Source: Allosphingosinicella deserti (GTDB taxonomy: Bacteria > Pseudomonadota > Alphaproteobacteria > Sphingomonadales > Sphingomonadaceae). Taken from it: DNA of 64,000 bases. The position numbers and the translations under genes are program-made. The DNA is taken from positions 620,001 through 684,000 of the forward strand of contig NZ_PXYI01000004.1 of NCBI RefSeq assembly GCF_003012735.1, in the 5' to 3' direction. The notes under the pieces are model-generated. The model ran no database searches, was not told the DNA's origin, and was given only the letters and a program-made list of their open reading frames with translations. Positions 56,000 through 64,000 of this stretch are shown in pieces. Each line of letters starts with the position of its first letter. Position 1 is the first letter of the stretch.

Positions 56000-57895
56000 T
56001 CAGCCCACATCCCCCTCGACCAGGGAGGCAAGCTGTTTTTCCGCCTCGTCCCGCGCGATCCGGAGCCGCTGTTGCTCCTGGAAAGCGGCCTCGTCCCCTG
56101 ATTCCTTCAGCCGCTCGGTCGCTGCCGCCAAGGCGGCTTCAAGCCCTGGCTGCGCCGCCAACGTGTCGATGACCAGAACGAGATCGCGTTGAGCGCGTTC
56201 CGGATCGGCATCGCGGCGGGTGAAGGAAAAGGCTAGTCCTCTCTCCTGGCGGAGCGCCTCGGCCAGAGGCGCCGCACCTTCGTCGACCAATATGGTATTT
56301 AGGCGCTCCTGATCAAGTTCGCCGTGGAACAGGGCTGCCGATAGAAGAGAATCGCGCAAACGTATAGCAGGCGCCTCGATGAAGGGAAGCGCCGCGACGG
56401 CCTCAGAATGAGCGGCGATCACCTGCGGATGGCGGACCAGTCCGGCGAGAACCGCCCGCAGCCACCGCGGGTCGAGGCCGCCGGTCGCCACCAGCTTCGC
56501 CTGATCCGAGACGGGACGAACGAAGCCGAACCGGTTGCTCTGAAAGCGCCCGCTTTGCTGGCGCCCATTTTGGAAGCGACGGCCGCCGCCTTGGTATTGC
56601 TCGCGGCCATAATCGCGCTGCTGTCGCGGGCGTTGCGGACGGGTGAGCTCGTCGAACCGGCGGAGGAACTCGGCGCGATATTGCTCGCGCACGTTGGGAT
56701 CGGCGATCGCCCCGAAATGATCGAACAGGCGCTGCTTGAGCCCGGCGCGTTCTTCGGGCGTCGTCAGCGGCTCGGCATTCACTTCGTGCCGCCAGAGTCG
56801 ATCGACCAATGGCTCCGGGGCGGCGAGCAGATCCTCGAGCGCATCGCGGCCCTTGGCGCGGACGAGATCGTCGGGATCCTGGCCGGCGGGCAGGGTGACG
56901 AAACCGAGCGAGCGGCCCGGGCCGGCATGGGGCAGGGCCCGAAGCGCGGCGCGGACGGACGCTTTCTGACCCGCCGAATCACCGTCGAAGCAGAGGATGG
57001 GGGCAGGGGAAAGCTTCCACAGCCGCTCCAGCTGCCCCTCGGTAAGGGCGGTGCCGAGCGGCGCCACCGCCTCGCCGATGCCGGCCTGATCGAGCGCAAT
57101 GACGTCCATATAGCCTTCGACGACGATCACCCGCCGGGCGTTGCGGCTCGCCGGTGCAGCTTTGTCGAGATTGTAGAGGGTGCGCCCTTTGTCGAAGAGC
57201 GGAGTCTCGGGAGAGTTCAAATATTTCGGCTCGCCGTCGCCGACGATGCGGCCGCCGAACGCAATAACTCGGCCGCGTTGGTCACGGATCGGGATCATCA
57301 GCCGGCCACGAAACCGGTCATAGGGCTCGCGATCGTCGTCGGGGGCGATGAGCAGGCCGGTCTCAACCAGCGCATCGCTGCCGAAGCGCTTCAGCGCCTC
57401 GCGAAGTCTGGAGCGGCTGTCCGGTGCGAAGCCGAAGCCGAAGTTGGTGATCGTCCAATCGCGAATACCGCGTTTCTGGAGATAGGCGCGCGCATTCGCG
57501 CCTTCGATCGACCCCAATTGCTCGACGAACCAACGCTGCGCCGCCTCGACGACGTCGTACAAACCGGCAGCCCGCTCTGCTTTCTGTTGTGCGCGCGGAT
57601 CCGGCGCCGGCACCTCGAGCCCCGCAGCATCGGCCAATTCCTTGACCGCCTCCATGAACGGCAGCCCCCGCGCATCGGTGAGGAAGCGGATCGCGTCGCC
57701 ATGGGCGCCGCACCCGAAGCAGTGGTAGAAGCCCTTCTCGTCGTTGATCGTGAAGCTCGGTGTCTTCTCCTGATGAAACGGGCAACAAGCCTTGTACTCG
57801 CGCCCGGCCTTTTGCAGCTTCACCGAGCGGCCGATGACGGTCGACAGCGACGTGCGGGCACGGACCTCGTCCAGGAATTGCGGGGAAAGGCTCAT
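56000..57895 (-). CDS. dnaG: DNA primase
   Basis: 631 aa. Zinc finger with Cys38, His41, Cys59 and Cys62 (CCPFHQEKTPSF, YHCFGCG), the RNA-polymerase domain, Toprim motifs VVEGYMDVIALDQ and CFDGDSAGQKA, and a C-terminal helicase-binding region beyond an Arg/Gln-rich linker (about residues 440-480). It makes replication primers. The ATG at 57895 overlaps the DUF559 stop (ATGA), so its translation may depend on that gene. Normally yqeY or a promoter lies here. Confidence 0.97.
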   Translation of the reverse strand: MSLSPQFLDEVRARTSLSTVIGRSVKLQKAGREYKACCPFHQEKTPSFTINDEKGFYHCFGCGAHGDAIRFLTDARGLPFMEAVKELADAAGLEVPAPDPRAQQKAERAAGLYDVVEAAQRWFVEQLGSIEGANARAYLQKRGIRDWTITNFGFGFAPDSRSRLREALKRFGSDALVETGLLIAPDDDREPYDRFRGRLMIPIRDQRGRVIAFGGRIVGDGEPKYLNSPETPLFDKGRTLYNLDKAAPASRNARRVIVVEGYMDVIALDQAGIGEAVAPLGTALTEGQLERLWKLSPAPILCFDGDSAGQKASVRAALRALPHAGPGRSLGFVTLPAGQDPDDLVRAKGRDALEDLLAAPEPLVDRLWRHEVNAEPLTTPEERAGLKQRLFDHFGAIADPNVREQYRAEFLRRFDELTRPQRPRQQRDYGREQYQGGGRRFQNGRQQSGRFQSNRFGFVRPVSDQAKLVATGGLDPRWLRAVLAGLVRHPQVIAAHSEAVAALPFIEAPAIRLRDSLLSAALFHGELDQERLNTILVDEGAAPLAEALRQERGLAFSFTRRDADPERAQRDLVLVIDTLAAQPGLEAALAAATERLKESGDEAAFQEQQRLRIARDEAEKQLASLVEGDVG

Positions 57896-58308
57896 TGCTG
57901 TGGCATGTCCGGGCCGTCGGGATCTGCTCCCCTCCCGCTTGCCGGAGGGGCTGGGGGTGGGGCCGCGGTGAGAGCTTCGAGGATTACCGAGAGTACGCCA
58001 TCCGTATTTCCAAGAACGTCGTGGTTCCAAAATCGGATCACTCGATAACCTTCACTGACAAAATAGCGCGTTCTCAATGCATCGGCCGCAGCCTGGGCGT
58101 CATGCTGCCCGCCGTCCACCTCGATTACTAGACGGGCTTCGCGGCACATGAAATCGCAGATGAAGGGGCCGATGGGCATCTGCCGGCTGAACTTGAAGCC
58201 GCCCAGCCGCCGTTGAGGGAGGCCCGTCCACAGCTTCTGCTCCGCCTCGGTGGCGGTGCGCCTCAGCTGCTGGGCCCTTCGGGTCGGGCGCTTCTTGAAA
58301 ACGACCAT
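57892..58308 (-). CDS. DUF559 (Vsr-like) endonuclease-domain protein inside inverted REP-like repeats
   Basis: 138 aa. The core has the PD-(D/E)XK-like layout of DUF559: RATEAEQKLW-type helix (TATEAEQKLWTGLPQRRLGG), FKFSRQMPIGPFICDF with Asp, and VIEVDGGQHD, then YRVIRFWNHDVL. DUF559 proteins are related to very-short-patch repair nucleases, but no activity is established for them. The ATG at 58308 abuts one 36-bp inverted repeat; the other encodes part of the C-terminus (PPPAPPASGRG). Its stop overlaps the dnaG ATG. A start eight codons further out, inside the repeat, is possible. Confidence 0.87.
   Translation of the reverse strand: MVVFKKRPTRRAQQLRRTATEAEQKLWTGLPQRRLGGFKFSRQMPIGPFICDFMCREARLVIEVDGGQHDAQAAADALRTRYFVSEGYRVIRFWNHDVLGNTDGVLSVILEALTAAPPPAPPASGRGADPDGPDMPQQ
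57927..57962 (+). repeat. Left 36-bp inverted repeat (REP-like palindrome)
   Basis: Contains a near-perfect palindrome around CCCCTCCCGCTTGCCGGAGG plus the tail CTGGGGGTGGGG. It matches the reverse complement of 58309-58344 at 34 of 36 positions. Confidence 0.9.
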
Positions 58309-58344
58309 CCCCACCCCCAGTCCCTCCCGCAAGCGGGAGGGGAG
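58309..58344 (-). repeat. Right 36-bp inverted repeat (REP-like palindrome)
   Basis: On the minus strand, the same 36 bases as 57927-57962 with two differences. Its hairpin CCCTCCCGC / GCGGGAGGG is perfect. The G-rich tail points into the DUF559 gene and ends at its start codon. Confidence 0.9.
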
Positions 58345-58358
58345 TTAGCCTGCGCTCC

Positions 58359-58817
58359 TCACTGGCTCAGCCGCGCCTTCACCAGCCCGCTCGCCTTGCT
58401 CATGTCGAGCTGAGCGGCGTGGCGTTCCTTCAGCACCGCCATCACACGACCCATGTCCTTGACCGAGCTCGCGCCGACTTCGGTGACGATCGCGTCGATC
58501 GCGGCTTTCGTTTCGTCCTCGGTCATCTGCTGCGGCAGGAAGCCCTCGATCACCGCGACCTCGGCCTTCTCGGCATCGGCGAGTTCCTGGCGGCCGCCCT
58601 GCTCGTAGAGGGTGATCGATTCTCGGCGCTGCTTGATCATCTTCTGCAGCACTTCGACGACGAGCGCATCGTCATCGGTCGACGCCTGGGTGGCGGTGCG
58701 CTGCTCGATGTCCCGATTCTTGATCGTCGACTGGATGAGGCGGATGGCTGCCGTCCGCTGCTTGTCACCGCTCTTCATGGCGGTGACGAGCGCAGCCTTG
58801 ATGTCGTCGCGAATCAT
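58359..58817 (-). CDS. GatB/YqeY domain-containing protein
   Basis: 152 aa. MIRDDIKAALVTAMKSGDKQ, IKQRRESITLYEQGGRQELA and the C-terminal DMGRVMAVLKERHAAQLDMS match the YqeY family, related to the tRNA-binding tail of GatB. Precise function unknown. In many alphaproteobacteria it directly precedes dnaG-rpoD. Divergent from carA. Confidence 0.95.
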   Translation of the reverse strand: MIRDDIKAALVTAMKSGDKQRTAAIRLIQSTIKNRDIEQRTATQASTDDDALVVEVLQKMIKQRRESITLYEQGGRQELADAEKAEVAVIEGFLPQQMTEDETKAAIDAIVTEVGASSVKDMGRVMAVLKERHAAQLDMSKASGLVKARLSQ

Positions 58818-58883
58818 ATCTCTCTTGGGTCCGCTGTCGGGGAAAGCGCGGGAGGATAGCGGCAGGTTCGGGGTTTTAATAGA

Positions 58884-58912
58884 TTGACGCTGTGCCCCCG
58901 GCGGCCTAGCGG
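58884..58912 (+). promoter_or_regulatory. Putative carA promoter
   Basis: TTGACG (58884-58889), 17 bp, TAGCGG (58907-58912); predicted start near 58919, about 42 nt before the ATG. Confidence 0.48.
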
Positions 58913-58960
58913 ACGGGCCTTAGCGACATCGCCAGAAACTACGAAGGAGTGCCCGCCGAC

Positions 58961-60127
58961 ATGGCTGACGCCACGCAAACGCCTGCGCCGCAAGGAGCGA
59001 CCGGCGTATTGGTCTTGGCCGATGGGACCGTCATCTGGGGCAAGGGCTTCGGTGCCGAAGGATCCGCCGTCGGCGAGGTTTGCTTCAACACGGCGATGAC
59101 CGGCTACCAGGAGGTAATGACCGATCCCTCCTATGCCATGCAGATCATCACTTTCACCTTCCCGCACATCGGCAATGTCGGGGCCAATTACGAGGATTTG
59201 GAAGCCGACAATCCGTTCGCGCTCGGCTGCATCGTCCGTCAGGACGTAACCGAGCCGAGCAATTTCCGCAGCGTTCAGGGCTTCGGCGCGTGGATGCGGG
59301 CCAACGGTCGGATCGGGCTTGCCGGAGTCGACACTCGTGCCCTCACCCGCAAGATCCGCGAACAGGGCGCGCCCAACGGCGTGATCGCCCACGATGCCAA
59401 GGGCGAATTCGATATCGACGCTCTGCTCGCCGAGGCGCGCGCCTGGCCCGGTCTCGAAGGGATGGACCTGGCCAAAGAGGTGTCATGTCATCAGATGTAC
59501 CGCTGGTCGGGCGGCCGGTGGAAGCTCGGCACCGGATATGGCGAGGCCGAGGAGGACGAGAGCCGTCCGCACGTCGTCGCCATCGACTACGGATCGAAGC
59601 GCAACATCTTCCGCAACCTCGCGGATGCGGGTGCGCGCGTCACCGTGCTCCCGGCCACCTCGACCTTCGAGGACGTGATGGCGCACGAGCCCGACGGCAT
59701 CTTCCTGTCCAACGGCCCCGGCGATCCGGCGGCGACCGGCACCTATGCGGTCCCGGTCATCCGGCAATTGCTCGAAACCAGGAAGCCGCTGTTCGGGATC
59801 TGCCTCGGCCATCAATTGCTTGGCCTCGCGGTCGGCGCCAGCACCACCAAGATGCACCAGGGGCATCGCGGCGCCAATCATCCGGTGAAGCGACTTGAGG
59901 ATGGCCGGGTCGAGATCACCAGCATGAACCATGGCTTCGCGGTCGAGACCGAGACGCTTCCGGACAATGCGCGCCCGACCCACGTCTCGTTGTTCGACGG
60001 CAGCCTTGCCGGCCTCGAACTGACCGACCGGCCCGCTTTCTCGGTGCAATATCACCCCGAAGCAAGCCCGGGGCCGCAGGACAGCGTCTACCTGTTCCAG
60101 AAGTTCGTCGATCAATTGCAGAAATAG
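58961..60127 (+). CDS. carA: Carbamoyl-phosphate synthase small subunit
   Basis: 388 aa. N-terminal domain with [17 protein letters not shown] and [17 protein letters not shown]; the C-terminal glutaminase has the nucleophile in [15 protein letters not shown] and the His/Glu pair in [11 protein letters not shown]. It supplies ammonia to CarB. The ATG at 58961 is chosen because the GTG at 58949 overlaps the ribosome binding site AAGGAG. carB follows after 77 bases. Confidence 0.98.
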   Translation: MADATQTPAPQGATGVLVLADGTVIWGKGFGAEGSAVGEVCFNTAMTGYQEVMTDPSYAMQIITFTFPHIGNVGANYEDLEADNPFALGCIVRQDVTEPSNFRSVQGFGAWMRANGRIGLAGVDTRALTRKIREQGAPNGVIAHDAKGEFDIDALLAEARAWPGLEGMDLAKEVSCHQMYRWSGGRWKLGTGYGEAEEDESRPHVVAIDYGSKRNIFRNLADAGARVTVLPATSTFEDVMAHEPDGIFLSNGPGDPAATGTYAVPVIRQLLETRKPLFGICLGHQLLGLAVGASTTKMHQGHRGANHPVKRLEDGRVEITSMNHGFAVETETLPDNARPTHVSLFDGSLAGLELTDRPAFSVQYHPEASPGPQDSVYLFQKFVDQLQK

Positions 60128-60204
60128 GGGCCTCACGCCCCCGAACGTCCCAACTCCCGACCCTCGATCCCCGCTTGGGGCGAGGGATTAGAAGGTCAGA
60201 AGCT

Positions 60205-63200
60205 ATGCCGCGCCGCACCGACATCTCCTCGATCCTGATCATCGGCGCCGGGCCGATCGTCATCGGCCAGGCGTCCGAATTCGATTATTCGGGCACTCAG
60301 GCGGTCAAGGCGTTGCGGGAGGAGGGCTATCGCATCATCCTCGTGAACTCGAACCCGGCGACGATCATGACCGATCCGGAGCTCGCCGACGCGACTTATG
60401 TCGAGCCGATCACGCCCGAATTCGTCGCCAAGATCATCGAGAAGGAGCGGCCGGACGCAGTCCTGCCGACGATGGGCGGGCAGACCGCGCTCAACACCGC
60501 GCTGGCCTTGTTCAAAGACGGCACACTCGAGAAGTACGGCGTCAAGATGATCGGTGCGGATGCCGAGGCGATCGAGAAAGCCGAGGACCGGCTGAAGTTT
60601 CGCGAGGCGATGGACAAGATCGGCCTCGAAAGTCCACGCTCCGAGATCGCGCACACGCTCGACGAGGCGGTCAGGGCGCTCGATGTCGTCGGGCTTCCTG
60701 CGATCATCCGGCCGAGCTTCACCCTCGGCGGAACCGGCGGCGGCATTGCCTATAATCGCGACGAATTCGTCCAGATCGTCACCGGCGGCCTCGAGGCATC
60801 GCCGACCAGCGAAGTGCTGATCGAGGAATCGGTGCTCGGCTGGAAGGAATATGAGATGGAGGTCGTGCGCGACCGCAACGACAATGCCATCATCATCTGC
60901 TCGATCGAGAATGTGGATCCGATGGGCATCCACACAGGCGACTCGATCACTGTTGCGCCGGCGCTGACGCTCACCGACAAGGAATATCAGATCATGCGCA
61001 ACGCGAGCATCGCGTGCCTGCGCGAGATCGGCGTCGAGACCGGCGGATCGAACGTCCAGTTCGCAGTCAATCCGGCCGATGGTCGCCTGGTGGTGATCGA
61101 GATGAACCCGCGGGTTTCGCGCTCGTCGGCCTTGGCCTCCAAGGCGACGGGCTTTCCGATCGCCAAGGTCGCCGCAAAGCTCGCGGTCGGCTACACGCTC
61201 GACGAGATTCAGAACGACATCACCGGGTCGACGCCGGCAAGCTTCGAACCGACGATCGACTATGTCGTCACCAAGATCCCGCGTTTCACATTCGAGAAGT
61301 TCAAGGGCTCCGAGCCGCTTCTGTCCACCGCGATGAAATCGGTCGGCGAAGCGATGGCGATCGGCCGCTCGATCCACGAGAGCATGCAGAAGGCACTGCG
61401 CAGCATGGAAACCGGCCTGACGGGGTTCGATGGCGTCAAAGCCCTTTATGGCGCGCCTCGGGCCGAGATCGAGGCCGCACTGGCGCGGCCGACGCCGGAG
61501 CGGCTACTGACGGCCGCCCAGGCGCTGCGCGAGGGCTTCACCGTCGCCGAGATCAACGCCATCACCCATTTCGATCCCTGGTTCCTCGAGCGACTGCGTG
61601 AGATCGTCGACGCGGAGGAGGAGGTCAGCCGCGACGGCCTGCCGCAGGATGCGGCGGGGATGCGCCGGCTGAAGGCGATGGGCTTCTCCGACAAGCGGCT
61701 GGCCGAGCTTGCAGTTCGCTCCGCCAACCTTCGCGGGGGAGCGATGGGAAAGATTGCCGCGCGCTCGCACGGCCTGATCCACGATGCGGTGAAGGCGATG
61801 ACCGGTGCGACCAGCGAAGACGAGGTTCGCGCGCTTCGTCACCGGCTTGGTGTGCGGCCGGTATTCAAGCGCATCGACAGCGTCGCCGCCGAGTTCGAGG
61901 CGCGCACCGCCTATATGTATTCGACCTACGAAGCACCGACCTTCGGGGAACCGCAGGACGAGAGCGAGCCCACCGACAAGCGCAAGGTCGTGATCCTCGG
62001 CGGCGGTCCGAACCGGATCGGGCAGGGGATCGAATTCGACTATTGCTGCTGCCACGCCTGCTATGCGCTCGGCGAGGCCGGCTTCGAGACGATCATGATC
62101 AACTGCAACCCCGAGACGGTGTCGACCGACTACGACACATCGGACCGGCTCTATTTCGAGCCGCTGACCGTCGAGGACGTGCTCGAAATCCTCGACGTCG
62201 AGCGCTCCAGGGGCGAATTGGTCGGCGTCATCGTCCAGTTCGGCGGCCAGACTCCGCTCAAGCTCGCTGCGGCGCTCGAGAAGGCGGGAATCCCAATTCT
62301 CGGCACCTCGCCCGATGCGATCGACCTGGCCGAGGACCGCGAACGCTTTGCCGCCCTGGTGAACAAGCTCGGCCTGCGCCAGCCGGAAAACGGCATTGCC
62401 CGCAGCCGAGAGGAGGCGATCGCCGTCGCCGACCGCATCGGCTATCCCGTCCTCACCCGGCCGAGCTACGTTCTGGGTGGCCGCGCGATGGAGATCGTGG
62501 ACGGCCCGGCGCAGCTTGAAGACTATATCGTCACCGCCGTGCAGGTGTCCGGCGACAGCCCGGTTCTGATCGATCAATATTTGCGCGATGCGATCGAGGT
62601 CGACGTCGACGCGATCTCCGACGGCAAGGATGTCTGCATCGCCGGCGTGATGCAGCATATCGAGGAAGCCGGCGTCCATTCGGGCGACAGCGCCTGCTCG
62701 CTGCCGCCTTACAGCCTAGAGCCGGCGATCGTCGAAGAAATCGAGCGGCAGGCGCGGGCCCTCGCGCTTGCGCTTGGCGTCAAAGGTCTGATGAACGCCC
62801 AGTTCGCGGTAAAGGACGGCAAGGTCTTTCTGATCGAGGTCAATCCGCGCGCCAGCCGGACCGTTCCGTTCGTCGCCAAGGCGATCGGCACGCCTATCGC
62901 CAAGATCGCGGCGCGCGTCATGGCCGGGGAGCCCCTGATGTCGTTCCTGCCGATCCACCGGGACGTTCCACATATCGCGGTGAAGGAGGCCGTGTTCCCG
63001 TTCGCACGCTTCCCGGGCGTCGATCCGGTGCTCTCACCGGAGATGAAGTCGACTGGCGAGGTCATCGGAATAGATATGGATTTCGCCACGGCCTTCCTCA
63101 AATCGCAGCTCGGGGCAGGAGTCATCCTGCCGACCGACGGAACGTTATTCGTCTCGGTGAAGGACAGCGACAAGGCGCTGGTTGCACCGGCGGTTCGGGC

Positions 63201-63543
63201 GATGACCGAAATGGGCTTCAAGGTGATCGCCACCACCGGCACCGCCGATTACCTTCGCGAGCAAGGGATCCCCGCCGCCGAAGTGAACAAGGTGGCGCAG
63301 GGACGGCCGCACATCGTGGACAAGATCAAGGACGGCGACGTCGCGATCATCTTCAACACCACGGAAGGCTGGCAAAGCCACAAGGACAGCGCATCGATCC
63401 GGGGGTCGGCGCTGATGGGCAAGGTGCCCTATTTCACCACTGCCGCCTCCAGCGTCGCAGTGGTCCGGGCGATCGGGGTGCTGCGAGAGCGTAGCCTTGA
63501 TGTTCGATCGTTGCAGTCCTATTATCAATCCTCCCGAGCGTGA
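60205..63543 (+). CDS. carB: Carbamoyl-phosphate synthase large subunit
   Basis: 1112 aa, full length. Two homologous ATP-grasp halves: the first begins [20 protein letters not shown], the second [20 protein letters not shown] near residue 595. Each has an ATP-site block ([13 protein letters not shown] and [12 protein letters not shown]). The C-terminal MGS-like allosteric domain starts near residue 970. Makes carbamoyl phosphate for arginine and pyrimidines. Start 60205 has AGAAGG about 11 bases upstream. Confidence 0.98.
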   Translation: MPRRTDISSILIIGAGPIVIGQASEFDYSGTQAVKALREEGYRIILVNSNPATIMTDPELADATYVEPITPEFVAKIIEKERPDAVLPTMGGQTALNTALALFKDGTLEKYGVKMIGADAEAIEKAEDRLKFREAMDKIGLESPRSEIAHTLDEAVRALDVVGLPAIIRPSFTLGGTGGGIAYNRDEFVQIVTGGLEASPTSEVLIEESVLGWKEYEMEVVRDRNDNAIIICSIENVDPMGIHTGDSITVAPALTLTDKEYQIMRNASIACLREIGVETGGSNVQFAVNPADGRLVVIEMNPRVSRSSALASKATGFPIAKVAAKLAVGYTLDEIQNDITGSTPASFEPTIDYVVTKIPRFTFEKFKGSEPLLSTAMKSVGEAMAIGRSIHESMQKALRSMETGLTGFDGVKALYGAPRAEIEAALARPTPERLLTAAQALREGFTVAEINAITHFDPWFLERLREIVDAEEEVSRDGLPQDAAGMRRLKAMGFSDKRLAELAVRSANLRGGAMGKIAARSHGLIHDAVKAMTGATSEDEVRALRHRLGVRPVFKRIDSVAAEFEARTAYMYSTYEAPTFGEPQDESEPTDKRKVVILGGGPNRIGQGIEFDYCCCHACYALGEAGFETIMINCNPETVSTDYDTSDRLYFEPLTVEDVLEILDVERSRGELVGVIVQFGGQTPLKLAAALEKAGIPILGTSPDAIDLAEDRERFAALVNKLGLRQPENGIARSREEAIAVADRIGYPVLTRPSYVLGGRAMEIVDGPAQLEDYIVTAVQVSGDSPVLIDQYLRDAIEVDVDAISDGKDVCIAGVMQHIEEAGVHSGDSACSLPPYSLEPAIVEEIERQARALALALGVKGLMNAQFAVKDGKVFLIEVNPRASRTVPFVAKAIGTPIAKIAARVMAGEPLMSFLPIHRDVPHIAVKEAVFPFARFPGVDPVLSPEMKSTGEVIGIDMDFATAFLKSQLGAGVILPTDGTLFVSVKDSDKALVAPAVRAMTEMGFKVIATTGTADYLREQGIPAAEVNKVAQGRPHIVDKIKDGDVAIIFNTTEGWQSHKDSASIRGSALMGKVPYFTTAASSVAVVRAIGVLRERSLDVRSLQSYYQSSRA

Positions 63544-63568
63544 TCCTTCACACAATCGAAACAAGATC

Positions 63569-63593
63569 GGCCGTCTTCGCGAATGGGACGGCC
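63569..63593 (+). other. Short stem-loop in the carB-greA spacer
   Basis: GGCCGTC (63569-63575) pairs with GACGGCC (63587-63593). No T-run follows, so readthrough into greA is likely. Confidence 0.35.
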
Positions 63594-63622
63594 CGAAGCG
63601 GATTTGGACGAAAGGCTGTTTT

Positions 63623-64000
63623 ATGGCGACGGTAGACAAGATGCCGATGCTGGCTGAGGGCTATGAGAAGCTCCAGAAAGAGGTCCGGCACCTGAAAACC
63701 GTCGAACGCCCGTCGATCATCGATGCGATCGAGGAAGCGCGCGGCCACGGCGATCTTTCGGAAAATGCCGAATATCATGCCGCGAAGGAGCGTCAGGGCC
63801 AGGTCGAGGCGCAGATTGCCGACATCGAGGATCGGCTGAGCCGTGCGATGGTGATCGATCCGACCACCCTCTCAGGCGACAAGGCCGTGTTCGGTGCGAC
63901 CGTCCACTTGCTCGACGAGAACGACAAGCCGGTTACCTATCAGATCGTCGGCCAGACCGAGGCGGATGCGCGCGTCGGACGGATTTCGTACAATTCGCCG
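63623..64000 (+). CDS. greA: Transcription elongation factor GreA (3' end outside window)
   Basis: The first 126 codons are present and the frame is open to the window end. Coiled-coil hairpin ([40 protein letters not shown]) with the acidic tip Asp/Glu residues, and the start of the C-terminal domain ([20 protein letters not shown]). GreA stimulates cleavage of backtracked transcripts. GAAAGG lies eight bases before the ATG. The carB-greA order is frequent in alphaproteobacteria. Confidence 0.97.
   Translation, partial: MATVDKMPMLAEGYEKLQKEVRHLKTVERPSIIDAIEEARGHGDLSENAEYHAAKERQGQVEAQIADIEDRLSRAMVIDPTTLSGDKAVFGATVHLLDENDKPVTYQIVGQTEADARVGRISYNSP

Larger units (their letters stand above)
57927..58344. 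mobile_element. Candidate 418-bp REP-bounded DUF559 cassette
   Basis: Two inverted 36-bp palindromic repeats flank the DUF559 frame. No target-site duplication is evident and no transposase is encoded, so mobility is inferred from structure and from the position between yqeY and dnaG, genes that are usually neighbours. Confidence 0.45.

Noticed and set aside
58306-58332. Longer N-terminus for the DUF559 protein starting inside the right repeat
   Set aside because: The extra eight codons are encoded by the palindromic repeat itself and precede the usual family start; kept only as an alternative.

Overview
The window is GC-rich alphaproteobacterial chromosome, most likely from Sphingomonadales (Sphingomonas or a close relative). 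The evidence is a linked set: an XrtA/PEP-CTERM polysaccharide cluster with an exosortase A-EpsI fusion; the alphaproteobacterial block pckA / chvI-chvG-hprK-rapZ-EIIA-HPr; a DUF2171 domain; a Cys-less L31; and a uppS-cdsA-dxr-rseP-bamA-skp-fabZ run in which lpxD, lpxA and lpxB are missing from their usual places, as expected for bacteria that carry glycosphingolipids instead of lipid A. Almost all of the DNA is coding. About twenty gene junctions overlap by one to four bases in the ATGA/GTGA/TAATG style. No tRNA, rRNA, CRISPR array, prophage or insertion sequence was seen.

Layout. 1-6068: tail of the XrtA exopolysaccharide cluster (deacetylase, FemAB-like protein, glycosyltransferase, exosortase, asparagine-synthase-like amidotransferase). 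6044-8952: translation and repair genes truA-fmt facing recR and def. 9203-12800: rmuC, two small unknown or poorly known genes, a TrmH-type methyltransferase. 12853-18913: PTS phosphorelay, RapZ and ChvG/ChvI, with pckA divergent. 19000-32060: housekeeping mix (a fused hypothetical-DUF2171 gene, cytochrome c', NfeD, stomatin-like protein, CitE-like lyase, M28 peptidase, guaB, RsmB-type methyltransferase, TPR protein, CPA2 antiporter, FAD monooxygenase, icd). 32208-45514: membrane and envelope biogenesis plus translation (psd, pssA, rpsB, tsf, pyrH, frr, uppS, cdsA, dxr, rseP, bamA, skp, fabZ). 45532-50092: vitamin B12 uptake operon btuB-btuF-btuC-btuD behind a cobalamin riboswitch. 50122-53699: rpmE, an acetyltransferase, an unknown secreted protein, a lone MoxR ATPase, an unknown protein. 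53943-64000: rpoD, dnaG, a DUF559 nuclease-like gene, gatB/yqeY, carA, carB and the start of greA.

The most unusual item is the DUF559 gene wedged between yqeY and dnaG. It lies inside two inverted 36-bp REP-like palindromes that match at 34 of 36 positions. One palindrome abuts its start codon, the other encodes part of its C-terminus, and its stop codon overlaps the dnaG start. This looks like a small mobile nuclease cassette. Other points worth a check: a gene in which a DUF2171 protein with its own ribosome binding site is read through in frame from an upstream gene; promoter geometry implying leaderless mRNAs for fmt, recR and def; rpmE and the B12 riboswitch transcribed divergently from one shared -35 palindrome; and leader hairpins before rpsB and rpmE.
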